DNA of 64,000 bases from Sphingosinithalassobacter sp. CS137 (GCF_014334115.1 NZ_CP060494.1:2076501-2140500); one strand, 5' to 3'. Positions 33,738 to 43,584 are shown, numbered from the stretch's first letter. The notes: a model not told the origin generated them from the sequence alone. Numbers and translations are program-made.

Positions 33738-33892
33738 GACCGACATTGCTTGAGCCGAGATGCGCCTCGACTAAGGCGAACCGCTTCAGACATTGCAAAA
33801 ACATCTGGTGCTTCACAGCGTAATTCGATACGGTTTCTTTAGTAACCGAGAGATGCCAACAAGACTCGAACCGCTACTATTTTATATTTTTT

Positions 33893-33912
33893 GGGCCAAA
33901 TTTTGGGTCACC
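33893..33912 (+). repeat. Possible integrase arm-binding site, right
   Basis: GGGCCA-N5-TGGGTCACC, identical in its 15 fixed bases and spacing to 25028-25047 and in direct orientation, 53 bases to the left of att copy 2. Confidence 0.45.
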
Positions 33913-33965
33913 AACAAAATCGAATCTTGCGTTGCCATTTATAATCAATACTTTAACTTAAACTA

Positions 33966-33990
33966 TCGAGTCTTCTTCTGGGCACCATTT
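33966..33990 (+). repeat. Attachment site, copy 2 (island 1/island 2 boundary)
   Basis: Repeats the tRNA-Leu 3' end of 24891-24915 with one C to T change, including the CCA and the following TTT. It is the right end of island 1 and also lies 162 bases before the integrase of island 2, so it serves as the left end of the second element. Confidence 0.88.
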
Positions 33991-34152
33991 GTTCTTCTCA
34001 GAACATCCCAAAAAGTCTATAAAACCCCCGAAATCCAAGGAATTTGGCCCTTGGGTCGTCCCGGAACGTGTCAGCAACATCCAGACATTCCGAGAACATT
34101 TGCGGGCCTTTTGCGGATTTCGGTGTAAACCACATTCGAGAAAGGCCCGCAC

Positions 34153-35370
34153 GTGCCATTGACCGATAGCCAGCTCAAAGCGCTCCGTCCTAAAAACAAG
34201 CCTTACAAGGTCGCAGACGAGCGCGGCCTGTATGTCGAAGTCACGCCGATAGGTAGCAAGCTTTGGCGCTTCCGCTACCGAGTCGGGAGAACCGAGAAGA
34301 AGCTTTCGATCGGCACCTATCCCGACCTCAGCCTAAAAGAGGCGCGCAACGCAGCGCTCGAGGCGCGTCTAGCGGTATCCAAGGGCGGTGATCCTGCGCT
34401 CGAGAAGCGCAAGCAGAAGATCCGGGCTGAATTCATCGCGGGGATCACATTCGAAGAGGTGGCAAGAGAATACATCGACCAGATGATGGCCCGCAATGGC
34501 AGGGCCGATGCGACGCTGCTCAAGGCCAACTACTTCCTCGACAAGCTGGTTCGCTCGATCGGGAAACGACCGCTCGAACAGATCGAGCCATTTGAGGTGC
34601 TCGCCCCGCTCAAACGCCTCGAAGCGGCAGGCAAGCACGAGACGGCGAAGAAATGTCGCTCCTTCGCCAGCCGGGTGTTCCGCTTCGGCGTTGCCACCGC
34701 GCGTTGCGCGGGCGATCCGACGAGCCTCCTCAAAGGGGCTTTGATCACGCCCAAGGTAAAACACTACGCCGCGATCCTTGAGCCCGACGAACTCGGCGGC
34801 CTCTTGCGGGCGATCGACGACTATACCGGCCACCCGATTACGAAGTATGCGCTGCTGGTCGCACCGCATGTCTTCGTCCGTCCGGGCGAGCTCCGCCACG
34901 CCGAGTGGAGCGAGTTCAACTTCGAGGCAGGCGTCTGGAAGATCTCGGAAGGCAAGATGAAGTCGCGCCGCGCCCACGCTGTGCCCCTGTCGAGCCAGGT
35001 GATCGCCTACCTGAAGGAGCTGGAGGCAATGCTTGGCTCAGAAGGATACGTGTTCCCATCCGCGCGATCGGAAACGCGTCCCATGAGCGAGAACACCCTC
35101 AACGCGGCGTTCCGCCGAATGGGATTTTCGAAAGAAGAAGTCACTGCCCATGGCCTGCGCGCCACCGCCTCGACCATGCTCAACGAGTGCGGGCTATGGA
35201 GCGCAGATGCGATCGAGCGGGCGCTCGCCCATGGCGACAGTAACGCGGTGCGGGGCATCTATCACCGAGGAAAGCACTGGGATGAACGGGTGCGCATGGC
35301 CCAATGGTGGAGCGACAACCTGGACCAGCTGAGAGCTGGCGGCCGCATCCTCAACCTTCGGGCCGGATGA
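34153..35370 (+). CDS. int: Tyrosine recombinase/integrase, P4 type (island 2)
   Basis: 405 residues starting at a GTG with GAGAAAGG upstream. It has the DUF4102 arm-binding domain (DERGLYVEVTPIGSKLWRFRY). The catalytic residues are Arg in VRPGELRH, HGLRATAST, His in LAHGDSN and Tyr in GIYHRGK. It shares long identical runs with the integrase at 25142 (for example CRSFASRVFR), showing common descent. It should act at the same tRNA-Leu site for island 2. Its stop abuts the stop of the convergent small gene. Confidence 0.93.
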   Translation: MPLTDSQLKALRPKNKPYKVADERGLYVEVTPIGSKLWRFRYRVGRTEKKLSIGTYPDLSLKEARNAALEARLAVSKGGDPALEKRKQKIRAEFIAGITFEEVAREYIDQMMARNGRADATLLKANYFLDKLVRSIGKRPLEQIEPFEVLAPLKRLEAAGKHETAKKCRSFASRVFRFGVATARCAGDPTSLLKGALITPKVKHYAAILEPDELGGLLRAIDDYTGHPITKYALLVAPHVFVRPGELRHAEWSEFNFEAGVWKISEGKMKSRRAHAVPLSSQVIAYLKELEAMLGSEGYVFPSARSETRPMSENTLNAAFRRMGFSKEEVTAHGLRATASTMLNECGLWSADAIERALAHGDSNAVRGIYHRGKHWDERVRMAQWWSDNLDQLRAGGRILNLRAG

Positions 35371-35574
35371 TCAGGCGCTCGCCGTGCCGATCCAATCTGT
35401 TCGCAGGCGATCCAGGCTGTGGCTTTCACCCTCGGCCGTCACCTGGCCACCAATCGTGTCACTGTCGGGCTCGCAGCCTTCGAGCACCCAGTGGTCACCG
35501 GCTTCGGTCACGATAGAATAACCGCGGGGGCCGAGTTCGAGCCGGCCGGTTATGCGCCTTCGATTGGTCGTCAT
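35371..35574 (-). CDS. Small conserved protein, possibly DUF5818-like
   Basis: 67 residues: GRLELGPRGYSIVTEAGDHW, then VLEGCEPDSDTIGGQVTAEG, and SLDRLRTDWIG, a small beta-rich pattern reminiscent of DUF5818 proteins of sphingomonads. Its start overlaps the stop of the lytic transglycosylase gene in TGATG, which indicates translational coupling. Function unknown; the family name is a resemblance, not a firm assignment. Confidence 0.55.
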   Translation of the reverse strand: MTTNRRRITGRLELGPRGYSIVTEAGDHWVLEGCEPDSDTIGGQVTAEGESHSLDRLRTDWIGTASA

Positions 35575-36158
35575 CAGTTGGCGTAACTCATCCAGCGGTC
35601 GAGAACGCTTCGTACATAACCGGGCGTCTCGCGATTTCTTGGAATCCCGCCTGCCTTCGTCACGGCGCCGGGTCCAGCGTTGTATGCGGCAAGGGCGAGA
35701 TGCACCGATCCAAACCGATCGAGCATCTGTCTGAGATAGCGCGCACCACCCTCGATATTCTCCTGCGGATCATGCCGGTTTGCGACGCCGAGTTCTCTGG
35801 CGGTGGCCGGCATCAGTTGCGCTAGACCTGCCGCACCCGCGGGACTGACCGCAAGCGGGTTGAACCGGGATTCCGCCCAGATCAGAGCCTGAAGTAGCCG
35901 CGGCGGCAGCCGATGCCTTAATTCGGCTTCGCGGATGAGCGGCAGGTAGATCGCTTCCCGATAGCCGGGGACGACTGCGCGGAACGCAGGTGCACTTTGC
36001 TCCGAACGTCGACCGCTCTCGCCGCTGAAGCTTTCCCCGCCCGGGTCCTCTTTAAGGCCATGGTCGTGATCGAAAATTCGAAATTCCTGAGCGAAGGCTC
36101 CTTCGCCAGCCGTCAGGCTCGCTGCACAGATCAAGCCTGCAATGAACCGGCCTACCAT
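35574..36158 (-). CDS. Lytic transglycosylase, VirB1/SLT type
   Basis: 194 residues from the ATG at 36158 (GGAGAACG upstream). A signal peptide (to about AFAQ, residue 24) leads into a soluble-lytic-transglycosylase domain with catalytic Glu96 (IWAESRFNP), AVSPAGAAGLAQLMPATA and YNAGPGAV. It cleaves peptidoglycan and in conjugative elements opens the wall for the transfer apparatus. The position just inside island 2 fits that role, although no other mating-pair genes are adjacent. Confidence 0.88.
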   Translation of the reverse strand: MVGRFIAGLICAASLTAGEGAFAQEFRIFDHDHGLKEDPGGESFSGESGRRSEQSAPAFRAVVPGYREAIYLPLIREAELRHRLPPRLLQALIWAESRFNPLAVSPAGAAGLAQLMPATARELGVANRHDPQENIEGGARYLRQMLDRFGSVHLALAAYNAGPGAVTKAGGIPRNRETPGYVRSVLDRWMSYAN

Positions 36159-36290
36159 TTCGCGTTCTCCTCGATTGCTCCGAATCGCAAGAGAACATAA
36201 AAAGAACATCAACCTGTAGGAAAGCGATTAGAACACCGCAAAGAGGAGAGGCAGCGCTGGGGAAGCGAGCAGACGATATGGAGTCTTCCG

Positions 36291-37202
36291 ATGCAGGCCC
36301 GAAGTGAAGGTCAGAACACACAATCCCTCGAAGCAACTGCTCGGCAGCTCTGCAAAAGCCGCGGCGGGCGCTGGTCCGGTTCCAAGGGCATGGCCCGGTG
36401 CCCGGCGCACGATGATCGCACCCCTTCGCTCGGCGTCACCCTGGGACGACGTGCTATCCTGTTCCATTGCTTTGCCGGCTGCGATCAAGCGAGCGTGATT
36501 GACGCTTTCAGAAGGGAGGGGCTTTCCCCCGCGCAGCTGTTCGGCAGCTCTCCGCTGAATGCCGGAGAATCGACGATAGAGCGGTCGCCATCGCAAGGTG
36601 TGCTCCGGACATGGCATAGCGCCTCGCCCCTGAACGGCAGTCCGGCCAAAGCTTATCTCGAGGCGCGCGGTATCACGGCTGTCTCGCCCGCGCTGCGCTT
36701 CAACAGTCGAACGCCTCTCGGACCCAAAGGCCGCGCGCAGTTCCTGCCAGCGATGATTGCAGCCGTCAGCCTCGACGAAGGTCCGATCGCTATTCACCGA
36801 ACATTTCTCGATGCGGAGGCGCCCAGGCTCGCGGCATTCGACGGCCCGAAGCGTGCACTCGGTGCGCTCCGATCGGCCGCCGTCCGACTGTTCCCAGCGA
36901 TTGATAGAGTGCTGGGCATTGCCGAAGGTGTTGAAAGCGCGCTCTCGGCCCGTGCACTCACCGGCGTTCCATGCTGGGCAACGCTTGGTAATGAGCGCTT
37001 TGCGCTCGTCTCGATCCCCGAGAGTGTCACCGAGCTCCATCTCTTTGTCGATTACGATGCAGGCGGCCAATTGGCCGCGGAACGCGCGCTCCAGAGCCAT
37101 GCGCTCGAAGGCCGGACCATCCATGTCCGGCGTCCTTCAAAGCGCGAAACGGACTGGAACGACGAACTGGTGAACTGGCTCGCCCGCAAGCGGGCTTCGT
37201 AG
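36291..37202 (+). CDS. Zinc-finger/Toprim protein (primase-like, DUF7146 type)
   Basis: 303 residues. An N-terminal zinc-binding motif (Cys37, His40, Cys60, Cys64 in ARCPAHDDRTPS and FHCFAGC) resembles the CHC2 finger of primases. A C-terminal Toprim domain shows GIAEGVESALSA and FVDYDAGG. This combination occurs in plasmid and island proteins of the DUF7146/TraC-like primase group, probably acting on DNA during transfer or replication. It is the first gene of a rightward group with the SBNO and ParB genes. Confidence 0.8.
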   Translation: MQARSEGQNTQSLEATARQLCKSRGGRWSGSKGMARCPAHDDRTPSLGVTLGRRAILFHCFAGCDQASVIDAFRREGLSPAQLFGSSPLNAGESTIERSPSQGVLRTWHSASPLNGSPAKAYLEARGITAVSPALRFNSRTPLGPKGRAQFLPAMIAAVSLDEGPIAIHRTFLDAEAPRLAAFDGPKRALGALRSAAVRLFPAIDRVLGIAEGVESALSARALTGVPCWATLGNERFALVSIPESVTELHLFVDYDAGGQLAAERALQSHALEGRTIHVRRPSKRETDWNDELVNWLARKRAS

Positions 37203-37273
37203 AGAAGAGAGAGCTTTGGCCTCGTGATCGGCAGAAGGCTTCGTGCCCGATGCCTCCATCAGGAGGACCAACA

Positions 37274-40200
37274 ATGCTTCAGTTCGAATTTTTAGAACCC
37301 GACGCTGAACCTCATGCCCAGCCCTTGGCGGCGACGATCGGCGAACAAATAGCCTCTCGTCTGGCCGACGGCTGCCACCTTACGCGTAGCTCCATTTCTG
37401 CGCTCTTTGCCGAAGAGACCGGGATCCAGACCTGGGGGACGGGTTGGTCCATCGACGACTACAACGATGCGATCGAGATCGGCGCGCTCCTGTGGCTGAA
37501 GTCTCACGGCCGGATTACGCTCGGTACCGCGATCCGTGAAGCGGACGCGCGCTTTGAATGGCTCGAAACCGCCTTGCCCCCCCGCCATGTGCGTAGCGAG
37601 GCGCAGATCGAGCTGCAGCAGTTCTCGACCCCGCCCATGCTGTCCTGGCTCATGGCGCAAGCGGCTCAGCTTCGCTCATCCGATCAGGCCCTCGAGCCTT
37701 CGGCAGGTAACGGCGCGCTTGCCCTATGGCCGGCTGTTCAAGGCTCCGACCTCACGCTCAACGAGATCGATCCTGCTCGCCGACAGTCACTTGCCCATCT
37801 GTTTTCCGACGCAGCAGTGACCGCTCACGACGGTGAGGTCATCGATCATCTCCTGACCCACAGGCCGCCGACCGTCGTCCTCATGAATCCGCCGTTTGCG
37901 CGCAGTCGTGAGCGCGGGGTCAGTGCGGCAACGGCGTTGCGCCATCTTCGCAGCGCATTCCGTCTTTCGAAGAGAGGCGCTCGCCTCGTCGCGATCATGC
38001 CGGAAGGTTTCGATGCGTCTCGCTTCGCCAGCTCATTGAGCGATGCCAGGCTGCGGCTCGATGTGCGCATCGCCGGCGCGTTCCGGAGGAACGGCACAGG
38101 CATTCGCGTGCGCATGGTGGTGTTCGACAAGGCCGTCGACGGCCTACCGGTGGTCACTGCGGAAGCGGACGATTTGTCCGATCTGGCAACGCTGATCGGC
38201 CGACTCCCGCCGCGCGCTCGCGATACTCCGGAAATTCCCGTGCTGACCGCGCGGCCCGCGACCGGCACTTTGAGAAAGCCAGCGAACGCCCGGCCCGCGG
38301 CTCCGTTTGGAACTCGCCCTGCAACTGGCGAGCCGTTCGAAGAGCTCGGCTATGTGACGCTGGATGAGCCCGCGCCCGTCCCGGAGCAGACAGGGATCTA
38401 TCTTCCCTATCGCCCGAGCCGGGTTCAGATCGGAGGCGCGCCGGTCCATCCGACGCCGCTTGTGGAATCCATCGCGATGGGGTCGGTCGCGGCTCCGATA
38501 CCGGCCGTGCGGCCAAAGCTGCCCGCCAACTGGCGGGCCCGCCAACTGCTTTCCGAAGCCCAACTCGAAACGCTCGTCTATGCCTGCGAGGCGTTCTCGC
38601 ACGATCTGCCAGGACGCTTCCGAGCCACCCAGGAAGGAACCACGCTCGAGCAGGCCGAGGATGGAGCCCGTTACCGTCAGGGCTTTTTCCTCGGCGACGG
38701 CACTGGAGCGGGAAAGGGGCGACAGATCGCGTCGGTGATCATGGATCGCTGGCTTGCCGGCGAACGCCGACACATCTGGATCACGAAGAATGAGGCGCTG
38801 CTCGAGGATGCCCGCCGCGACTGGGAAGCACTCGGCGGCATGCGCCTCGACATTCAGCCACTCTCAGCTTGGAAGCTGGGAGCACCGGTTCGTTGGTCCC
38901 AGGGCATCCTCTTCATTACTTATCCGACGCTTCGCTCGGGTCGCGCAGACGATACGCGGCTTGACCAGATACTCGCCTGGACCGGCGATGATTTCGAAGG
39001 CGTGATCGCGTTCGATGAGGCCCACGCGATGGCCAATGCCATAGGCAGCCGTAACGCGCGCGGCGCTTCGAAAGGCTCCGAACAGGGCATGGCCGGACTA
39101 AGACTGCAGAACCGGCTTCCTCGCGCCCGGATCCTCTACGCTTCGGCTACCGGCGCTTCGGACATTTCCAACCTCGGATATGCGACCCGCCTCGGCTTGT
39201 GGGGAGCCGAAACCGCGTTCCCGACACACGAGGCGTTCACGACCGAAATCCGGGCAGGCGGTGTCGCGGCGATGGAGCTCGTCGCCAGGGATCTCAAGGC
39301 TCAGGGCCTATATCTTTCCCGCGCTTTGTCATTCGCGGGAGTCGAGTACGAAATCCTCGAGCACCGGCTGACCGATGCGCAGATCGCCATCTACGATGCC
39401 TATGCCGAAGCCTGGGCGATCATTCATCGCAACCTCGACGAGGTGCTTCAGGCGACGCGAATAGTCGATGAGGACAGCGGCGACACACTCAACCGCAACG
39501 CCAAGGCTGCTGCGCTGTCCATTTTCGAAGGCACCAAGCAGCGGTTCTTTGCGCAGCTCCTGCTCTCGATGAAACTCCCGAGCCTGATCCCCGCGATGGA
39601 GGAGTCGCTCGCGACCGGCCACTCGCTCGTCGTGCAGCTGGTCTCGACCGCCGAGGCGATGCTCGACCGCCGCTTGGCCGATCTGACTCCCGAGGAACGC
39701 GAAGCGCTCGATATCGACCTTTCGCCGCGCGAGTATGTCATCGACTATCTCGCCAAGAGCTTCCCCACTCGTCTGATGCAGGTCTTCACCGACGAAGACG
39801 GCAATCTGCGTTCCGAACCGATGAGCAACGACGATGGCAATCCGGTCATGTGTCCACGCGCCGTCGCCGCGCGCGATGCGCTGATCGAACAGCTCTGCGC
39901 CCTGCCGCCGATCGCAACTGCGCTCGATGCGATCATCGAACACTTCGGAACCGGCACCGTCGCCGAAGTTACGGGTAGGACGAGACGGCTGATTCTTGGG
40001 CGGGACGGACAGCAGCGGCTCGAACGCCGCGGCGGGTCCGCCAACGTTGCCGAGGCTCAGGCCTTCATGGATGGTGCCAAGCGCATCCTTGTCTTTTCCG
40101 ACGCCGGCGGGACGGGCCGTTCCTACCACGCCGACCTTAATTGCCAGAACCGGCAGCGGCGCGTGCATTTCCTGCTCGAGCCGGGGTGGCGCGCCGACAA

Positions 40201-41506
40201 TGCGATACAGGGTCTGGGGCGGACCAACCGCACCAACCAGGCGTCGGCGCCGCTCTTCCGACCTGTGACCACGGATGTGAAGGGTGAGCGGCGGTTCATC
40301 TCGACGATCGCGCGGCGGCTCGACAGCCTCGGCGCGCTTACCCGCGGACAGCGGCAAACGGGTGGACAGAACCTGTTCGATCCGGCGGACAATCTAGAAA
40401 GCGATTACGCCAGAGATGCGCTGAGCCGCTGGTTCCACCTGCTCTACGATGGCAAGCTCGAGGCGACAAGCTTCGCCGATTTCGTGCGCCAGACCGGCCT
40501 ACGGCTTGAAGGTCCCGAGGGCGGTCTTACGGACGACCTGCCCTCGATCCAGCGCTGGCTCAACCGCGTGCTCGCGCTGCCGATCGGGATGCAGAACGCG
40601 ATCTTTGACGAGTACCTCGCCCTCATCGAAGCGCGCATAGAGGCTGCGCGCGAAGCGGGAACACTCGATCTCGGGCTCGAAACGCTCAAGGTCGACAGCT
40701 GTAGAGTAATTTCGGATCAGATCATTCGGACCGACCCGTTGACCGGCGCTGAAACTCGCCTTCTCTCGCTGGAAATCGAGCGGCACTTGCGGCCCCTGCG
40801 CTTTAAGCGGCTCGCGCGGCTGCATGACATTGACTCGCCTGGTGTCATACCACTCCACAATGCCCGTTCGGGGCGGGTGGCGCTCAGCGTTCCCGCGCGC
40901 CGTTTGATTGCCGACGATGGAAGTGTGATCGAGCGGCGGCGTCTGCTGCGTCCGCTCAAATCCGCCAACTGGACCCGCGAGGCGCTCGCCGAAAGCGCCT
41001 GGGAGGCTATCGATCCGGCTTCGTTCGAACGTCTCTGGCGCGCCGAAGAGATCGAAGCCGCCAAGGAGCCGGTCCGCGAACGGGTGCACCTTGCAACCGG
41101 GCTGCTACTCCCGGTCTGGAAGCGCCTGCCCGGCGATCACGTGCGCGTGACCCGTATCGTCTCGGCCGACGGCTCCTCCATTATCGGCCGCGAGGTGGTG
41201 GCCGCGGATATCGTCAAGGTGTCGCAGACCTTCGGCCTAGGAAACCCTGTCTTGCCTACTTCCGGTGAACTGGCCGCTCTCGTCCTCTCGAGCGGCACCG
41301 CACAGTCCTTGCAGAGCCATGATCCGCTGACCGTCAAGCGCAGCCTCGTCGGCGGCGAGCAGCGCATCGAGCTGACTGGCTTCGCGCCCGATCGGCTCGA
41401 GTGGTACAAGGCCAAAGGCTGCTTCACCGAGATCATCCGCTACCGGACGCGCCTGTTCGTGCCGGTGGCCAATGGAGCGGCTATTCTTGAAGCGCTCGCT
41501 CCCTGA
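37274..41506 (+). CDS. Strawberry-notch-type methylase/helicase fusion
   Basis: 1410 residues from the ATG at 37274, which follows AGGAGGACC. A methyltransferase-like domain comes first (LEPSAGNGALAL near 139, VLMNPPFARS near 204). A superfamily 2 helicase core follows (GDGTGAGKGRQ near 474, FDEAHAMANA near 580). The C-terminal strawberry-notch domain contains GGTGRSYHAD near 945 and QGLGRTNRTNQ. Such giant proteins are frequent on alphaproteobacterial plasmids and islands. They may protect, remodel or modify element DNA, but no activity is proven. It lies between the Toprim and ParB genes, which probably form one operon. Confidence 0.87.
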   Translation: MLQFEFLEPDAEPHAQPLAATIGEQIASRLADGCHLTRSSISALFAEETGIQTWGTGWSIDDYNDAIEIGALLWLKSHGRITLGTAIREADARFEWLETALPPRHVRSEAQIELQQFSTPPMLSWLMAQAAQLRSSDQALEPSAGNGALALWPAVQGSDLTLNEIDPARRQSLAHLFSDAAVTAHDGEVIDHLLTHRPPTVVLMNPPFARSRERGVSAATALRHLRSAFRLSKRGARLVAIMPEGFDASRFASSLSDARLRLDVRIAGAFRRNGTGIRVRMVVFDKAVDGLPVVTAEADDLSDLATLIGRLPPRARDTPEIPVLTARPATGTLRKPANARPAAPFGTRPATGEPFEELGYVTLDEPAPVPEQTGIYLPYRPSRVQIGGAPVHPTPLVESIAMGSVAAPIPAVRPKLPANWRARQLLSEAQLETLVYACEAFSHDLPGRFRATQEGTTLEQAEDGARYRQGFFLGDGTGAGKGRQIASVIMDRWLAGERRHIWITKNEALLEDARRDWEALGGMRLDIQPLSAWKLGAPVRWSQGILFITYPTLRSGRADDTRLDQILAWTGDDFEGVIAFDEAHAMANAIGSRNARGASKGSEQGMAGLRLQNRLPRARILYASATGASDISNLGYATRLGLWGAETAFPTHEAFTTEIRAGGVAAMELVARDLKAQGLYLSRALSFAGVEYEILEHRLTDAQIAIYDAYAEAWAIIHRNLDEVLQATRIVDEDSGDTLNRNAKAAALSIFEGTKQRFFAQLLLSMKLPSLIPAMEESLATGHSLVVQLVSTAEAMLDRRLADLTPEEREALDIDLSPREYVIDYLAKSFPTRLMQVFTDEDGNLRSEPMSNDDGNPVMCPRAVAARDALIEQLCALPPIATALDAIIEHFGTGTVAEVTGRTRRLILGRDGQQRLERRGGSANVAEAQAFMDGAKRILVFSDAGGTGRSYHADLNCQNRQRRVHFLLEPGWRADNAIQGLGRTNRTNQASAPLFRPVTTDVKGERRFISTIARRLDSLGALTRGQRQTGGQNLFDPADNLESDYARDALSRWFHLLYDGKLEATSFADFVRQTGLRLEGPEGGLTDDLPSIQRWLNRVLALPIGMQNAIFDEYLALIEARIEAAREAGTLDLGLETLKVDSCRVISDQIIRTDPLTGAETRLLSLEIERHLRPLRFKRLARLHDIDSPGVIPLHNARSGRVALSVPARRLIADDGSVIERRRLLRPLKSANWTREALAESAWEAIDPASFERLWRAEEIEAAKEPVRERVHLATGLLLPVWKRLPGDHVRVTRIVSADGSSIIGREVVAADIVKVSQTFGLGNPVLPTSGELAALVLSSGTAQSLQSHDPLTVKRSLVGGEQRIELTGFAPDRLEWYKAKGCFTEIIRYRTRLFVPVANGAAILEALAP

Positions 41507-41610
41507 TCAGCGGCAGCACGTCCCGCAGCAGAGAGAAGAGAGTGCCTTGGACTGGCGAACCTTGTGGGATGCACCCGCACCGGTTCGTTCAATCCATCAG
41601 GAGACGATCG

Positions 41611-43584
41611 ATGATCCAGTCCATTCCCTTGAAGAAGCTCGTCCCGAGCCCCCGCAACGTCCGGAAGGTGAGCGATGCTACCGCCGATGCCCAGCTCAAG
41701 GCCGATATCGCCGCTCGCGGCCTTCTCCAGAATCTGGTCGTGCGCAAGGCGACGCGCGGCACGTTCGAAGTCGAGGCCGGCGGGCGGCGGCTTGCCGCGT
41801 TGCAGTCGCTCGCCGAGGACGGCGCAATTCCCACCACCCACGAAGTGACCTGCCTCGTCATCGAAGGCGACGAATACGAAGTTCGCGAAGCGAGCCTGGC
41901 CGAAAACTTCCAGCGTCTCGCCATGAATCCCGCTGACGAAGCGCAGGCCTTCGCCGCAATCATAGAAGCGGGCGCCACGACCGAGGACGTCGCCCGGCGC
42001 TTTGGCCTGACCGTCCGCTTCGTCGAGGGCCGACTTCGGCTTGCATCGCTTGCGCCATGCGTCTTCGAAGCGCTGGCGGAAGGCGCGATCACTCTCGACA
42101 TGGCAAAGGCCTATGGCGCGGTCTCGGACACCGAGCGGCAAGCTTACGTCTTCGCCGAGCTGCAGGATGCCTGGTACCAGATCACGCCCGATACCATCCG
42201 ACGGATGGTGCTGGACGCGACCGTGCGCGGCAGCGATCCGCGCGCGATCCTGGTCGGTCGCGAGGCCTATCTCAAAGCGGGCGGGCGGATCGAGCGCGAG
42301 CTTTTCGACGATGATGCCAGCGAGAGCTGGGTCGACATCGCGCTGCTGGAGGATCTCGCTCACAAGAGGATGGCGGAGGCAGCGAGCGTCAAAGCTGCTG
42401 AACTCGGCCTTGCGTGGGTTCGTCCGACGCTCGGCTCGTATGTTGGCCACGATCTGATCGAGGGGCTGAACCGCCTTCCTGCCGAGCCGGCCCCGCTGAA
42501 TGAAGCGGAAGCCGAGGAACTTTCGATACTGGAGGCAGACTACGACCGTGAAGCGGCAGTCCTCGAAGACGAGGACAGCAGCGAGGAAGAGGTCGCCAAA
42601 GCTGAGGAACAACTCGCCCGCATCGATCGAGCCATGCGAGAGCTCAACGATCGCCCGCCGGTACTTGCCGACGATCTGAAGGAAGAAGCGGGGGCGTTCC
42701 TGGTTCTGTCGCGCAGCGGAGAGCCGATCCTCGTTTCGCAGTACTACACGGCAAACGCGGTGACGCAGCCTGACGACGGCATCATCGAGCCCGTCGACGA
42801 GCGGGAACAGGTGTCGAGCAAGAGTGCAGCCTATTCGCAACGACTGCTTGATGAACTGGCGATGCAGCGCCGGGACGTCCTTGCCATCCATCTTGTTAAC
42901 GACCCCGGCCTGGCGCTCGACCTCATCATCTTCACGCTTGCCGACGCCGATGGTCACGACTGGCGCGCCAAAAAGGCGGTCACGATCTCGGGGCCAGCTG
43001 CCAACGGCCCGGTATCGGGCTTCGAAGCCAAGGATGCTCCGGCGAGTGCGGCGCTGGCGGAGTTCACCGGTTCGCTCGACGAGAGCTGGCGCGCCGGCGC
43101 TTCGGAGATCGAGCGATTTGCCGCCTTTCGGACACTCCCCGAGGAGGCTCGCAGCCTGTGGCTCGGCTTCGTGGTCGCCCGTACGCTCATTGCCAGCCTC
43201 AACACCGAAGGTGACCGCGGATGTCCGCTACACGATTCACTGGGCGCCTTTCTCGAGATCGAGATGGCGCACTGGTGGAGGCCGACGGCGGCGAACTTCT
43301 TCGATCGCGTGCCGAAAGCGCGCATCCTCGAAGCCTTCGATGCCGTGGGCGGGTCCGAGCTTGTCAACCGCTATGCCGGTTCCAAGAAGGCCGATCTCGC
43401 ATCGGCTGCCGAACGCATCTTTTCGGGTGAGTTCATCGGCGAGGCGGACGTCAAGGAGCAGGCGTTGGCCTGGGTTCCGGCCGTCATGCGTTTCGGCACT
43501 CCCAAGGAAGAAGCCATCGGCAACGATGAAACGTCTGCTCGGTCGGAAGACGCCAACGACGAATTGACCGAGCAAGCTGCCTGA
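41611..43584 (+). CDS. ParB/RepB/Spo0J-type nuclease-fold protein
   Basis: 657 residues from the ATG at 41611 (CAGGAGACG upstream). The N-terminal ParB domain is clear (PLKKLVPSPRNVRK, RGLLQNLVVRK, EAGGRRLAAL, EASLAENFQR). A helix-turn-helix follows (TTEDVARRFGLTVRFVEGRLRL), then an acidic coiled-coil region (about 300-350) and a long C-terminal part. It is twice the length of chromosomal ParB and has no ParA partner, so a role in DNA binding or gene control on the element is more likely than partition. A hairpin terminator follows. Confidence 0.87.
   Translation: MIQSIPLKKLVPSPRNVRKVSDATADAQLKADIAARGLLQNLVVRKATRGTFEVEAGGRRLAALQSLAEDGAIPTTHEVTCLVIEGDEYEVREASLAENFQRLAMNPADEAQAFAAIIEAGATTEDVARRFGLTVRFVEGRLRLASLAPCVFEALAEGAITLDMAKAYGAVSDTERQAYVFAELQDAWYQITPDTIRRMVLDATVRGSDPRAILVGREAYLKAGGRIERELFDDDASESWVDIALLEDLAHKRMAEAASVKAAELGLAWVRPTLGSYVGHDLIEGLNRLPAEPAPLNEAEAEELSILEADYDREAAVLEDEDSSEEEVAKAEEQLARIDRAMRELNDRPPVLADDLKEEAGAFLVLSRSGEPILVSQYYTANAVTQPDDGIIEPVDEREQVSSKSAAYSQRLLDELAMQRRDVLAIHLVNDPGLALDLIIFTLADADGHDWRAKKAVTISGPAANGPVSGFEAKDAPASAALAEFTGSLDESWRAGASEIERFAAFRTLPEEARSLWLGFVVARTLIASLNTEGDRGCPLHDSLGAFLEIEMAHWWRPTAANFFDRVPKARILEAFDAVGGSELVNRYAGSKKADLASAAERIFSGEFIGEADVKEQALAWVPAVMRFGTPKEEAIGNDETSARSEDANDELTEQAA

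Larger units (their letters stand above)
33738..34152. other. AT-rich non-coding junction between the two islands
   Basis: 415 bases without a credible gene, clearly richer in A and T than the surroundings, especially 33880-33965. It contains the right arm-like site (33893-33912), att copy 2 (33966-33990) and the leader of the second integrase. A sequence with GGCCCTTGGGTCGTCC near 34046-34063 resembles the arm-like sites. Confidence 0.6.

Noticed and set aside
41440..42957. 505-codon minus-strand frame opposite the ParB-like gene
   Set aside because: Antisense shadow; the plus-strand ParB domain and ribosome site are clear.
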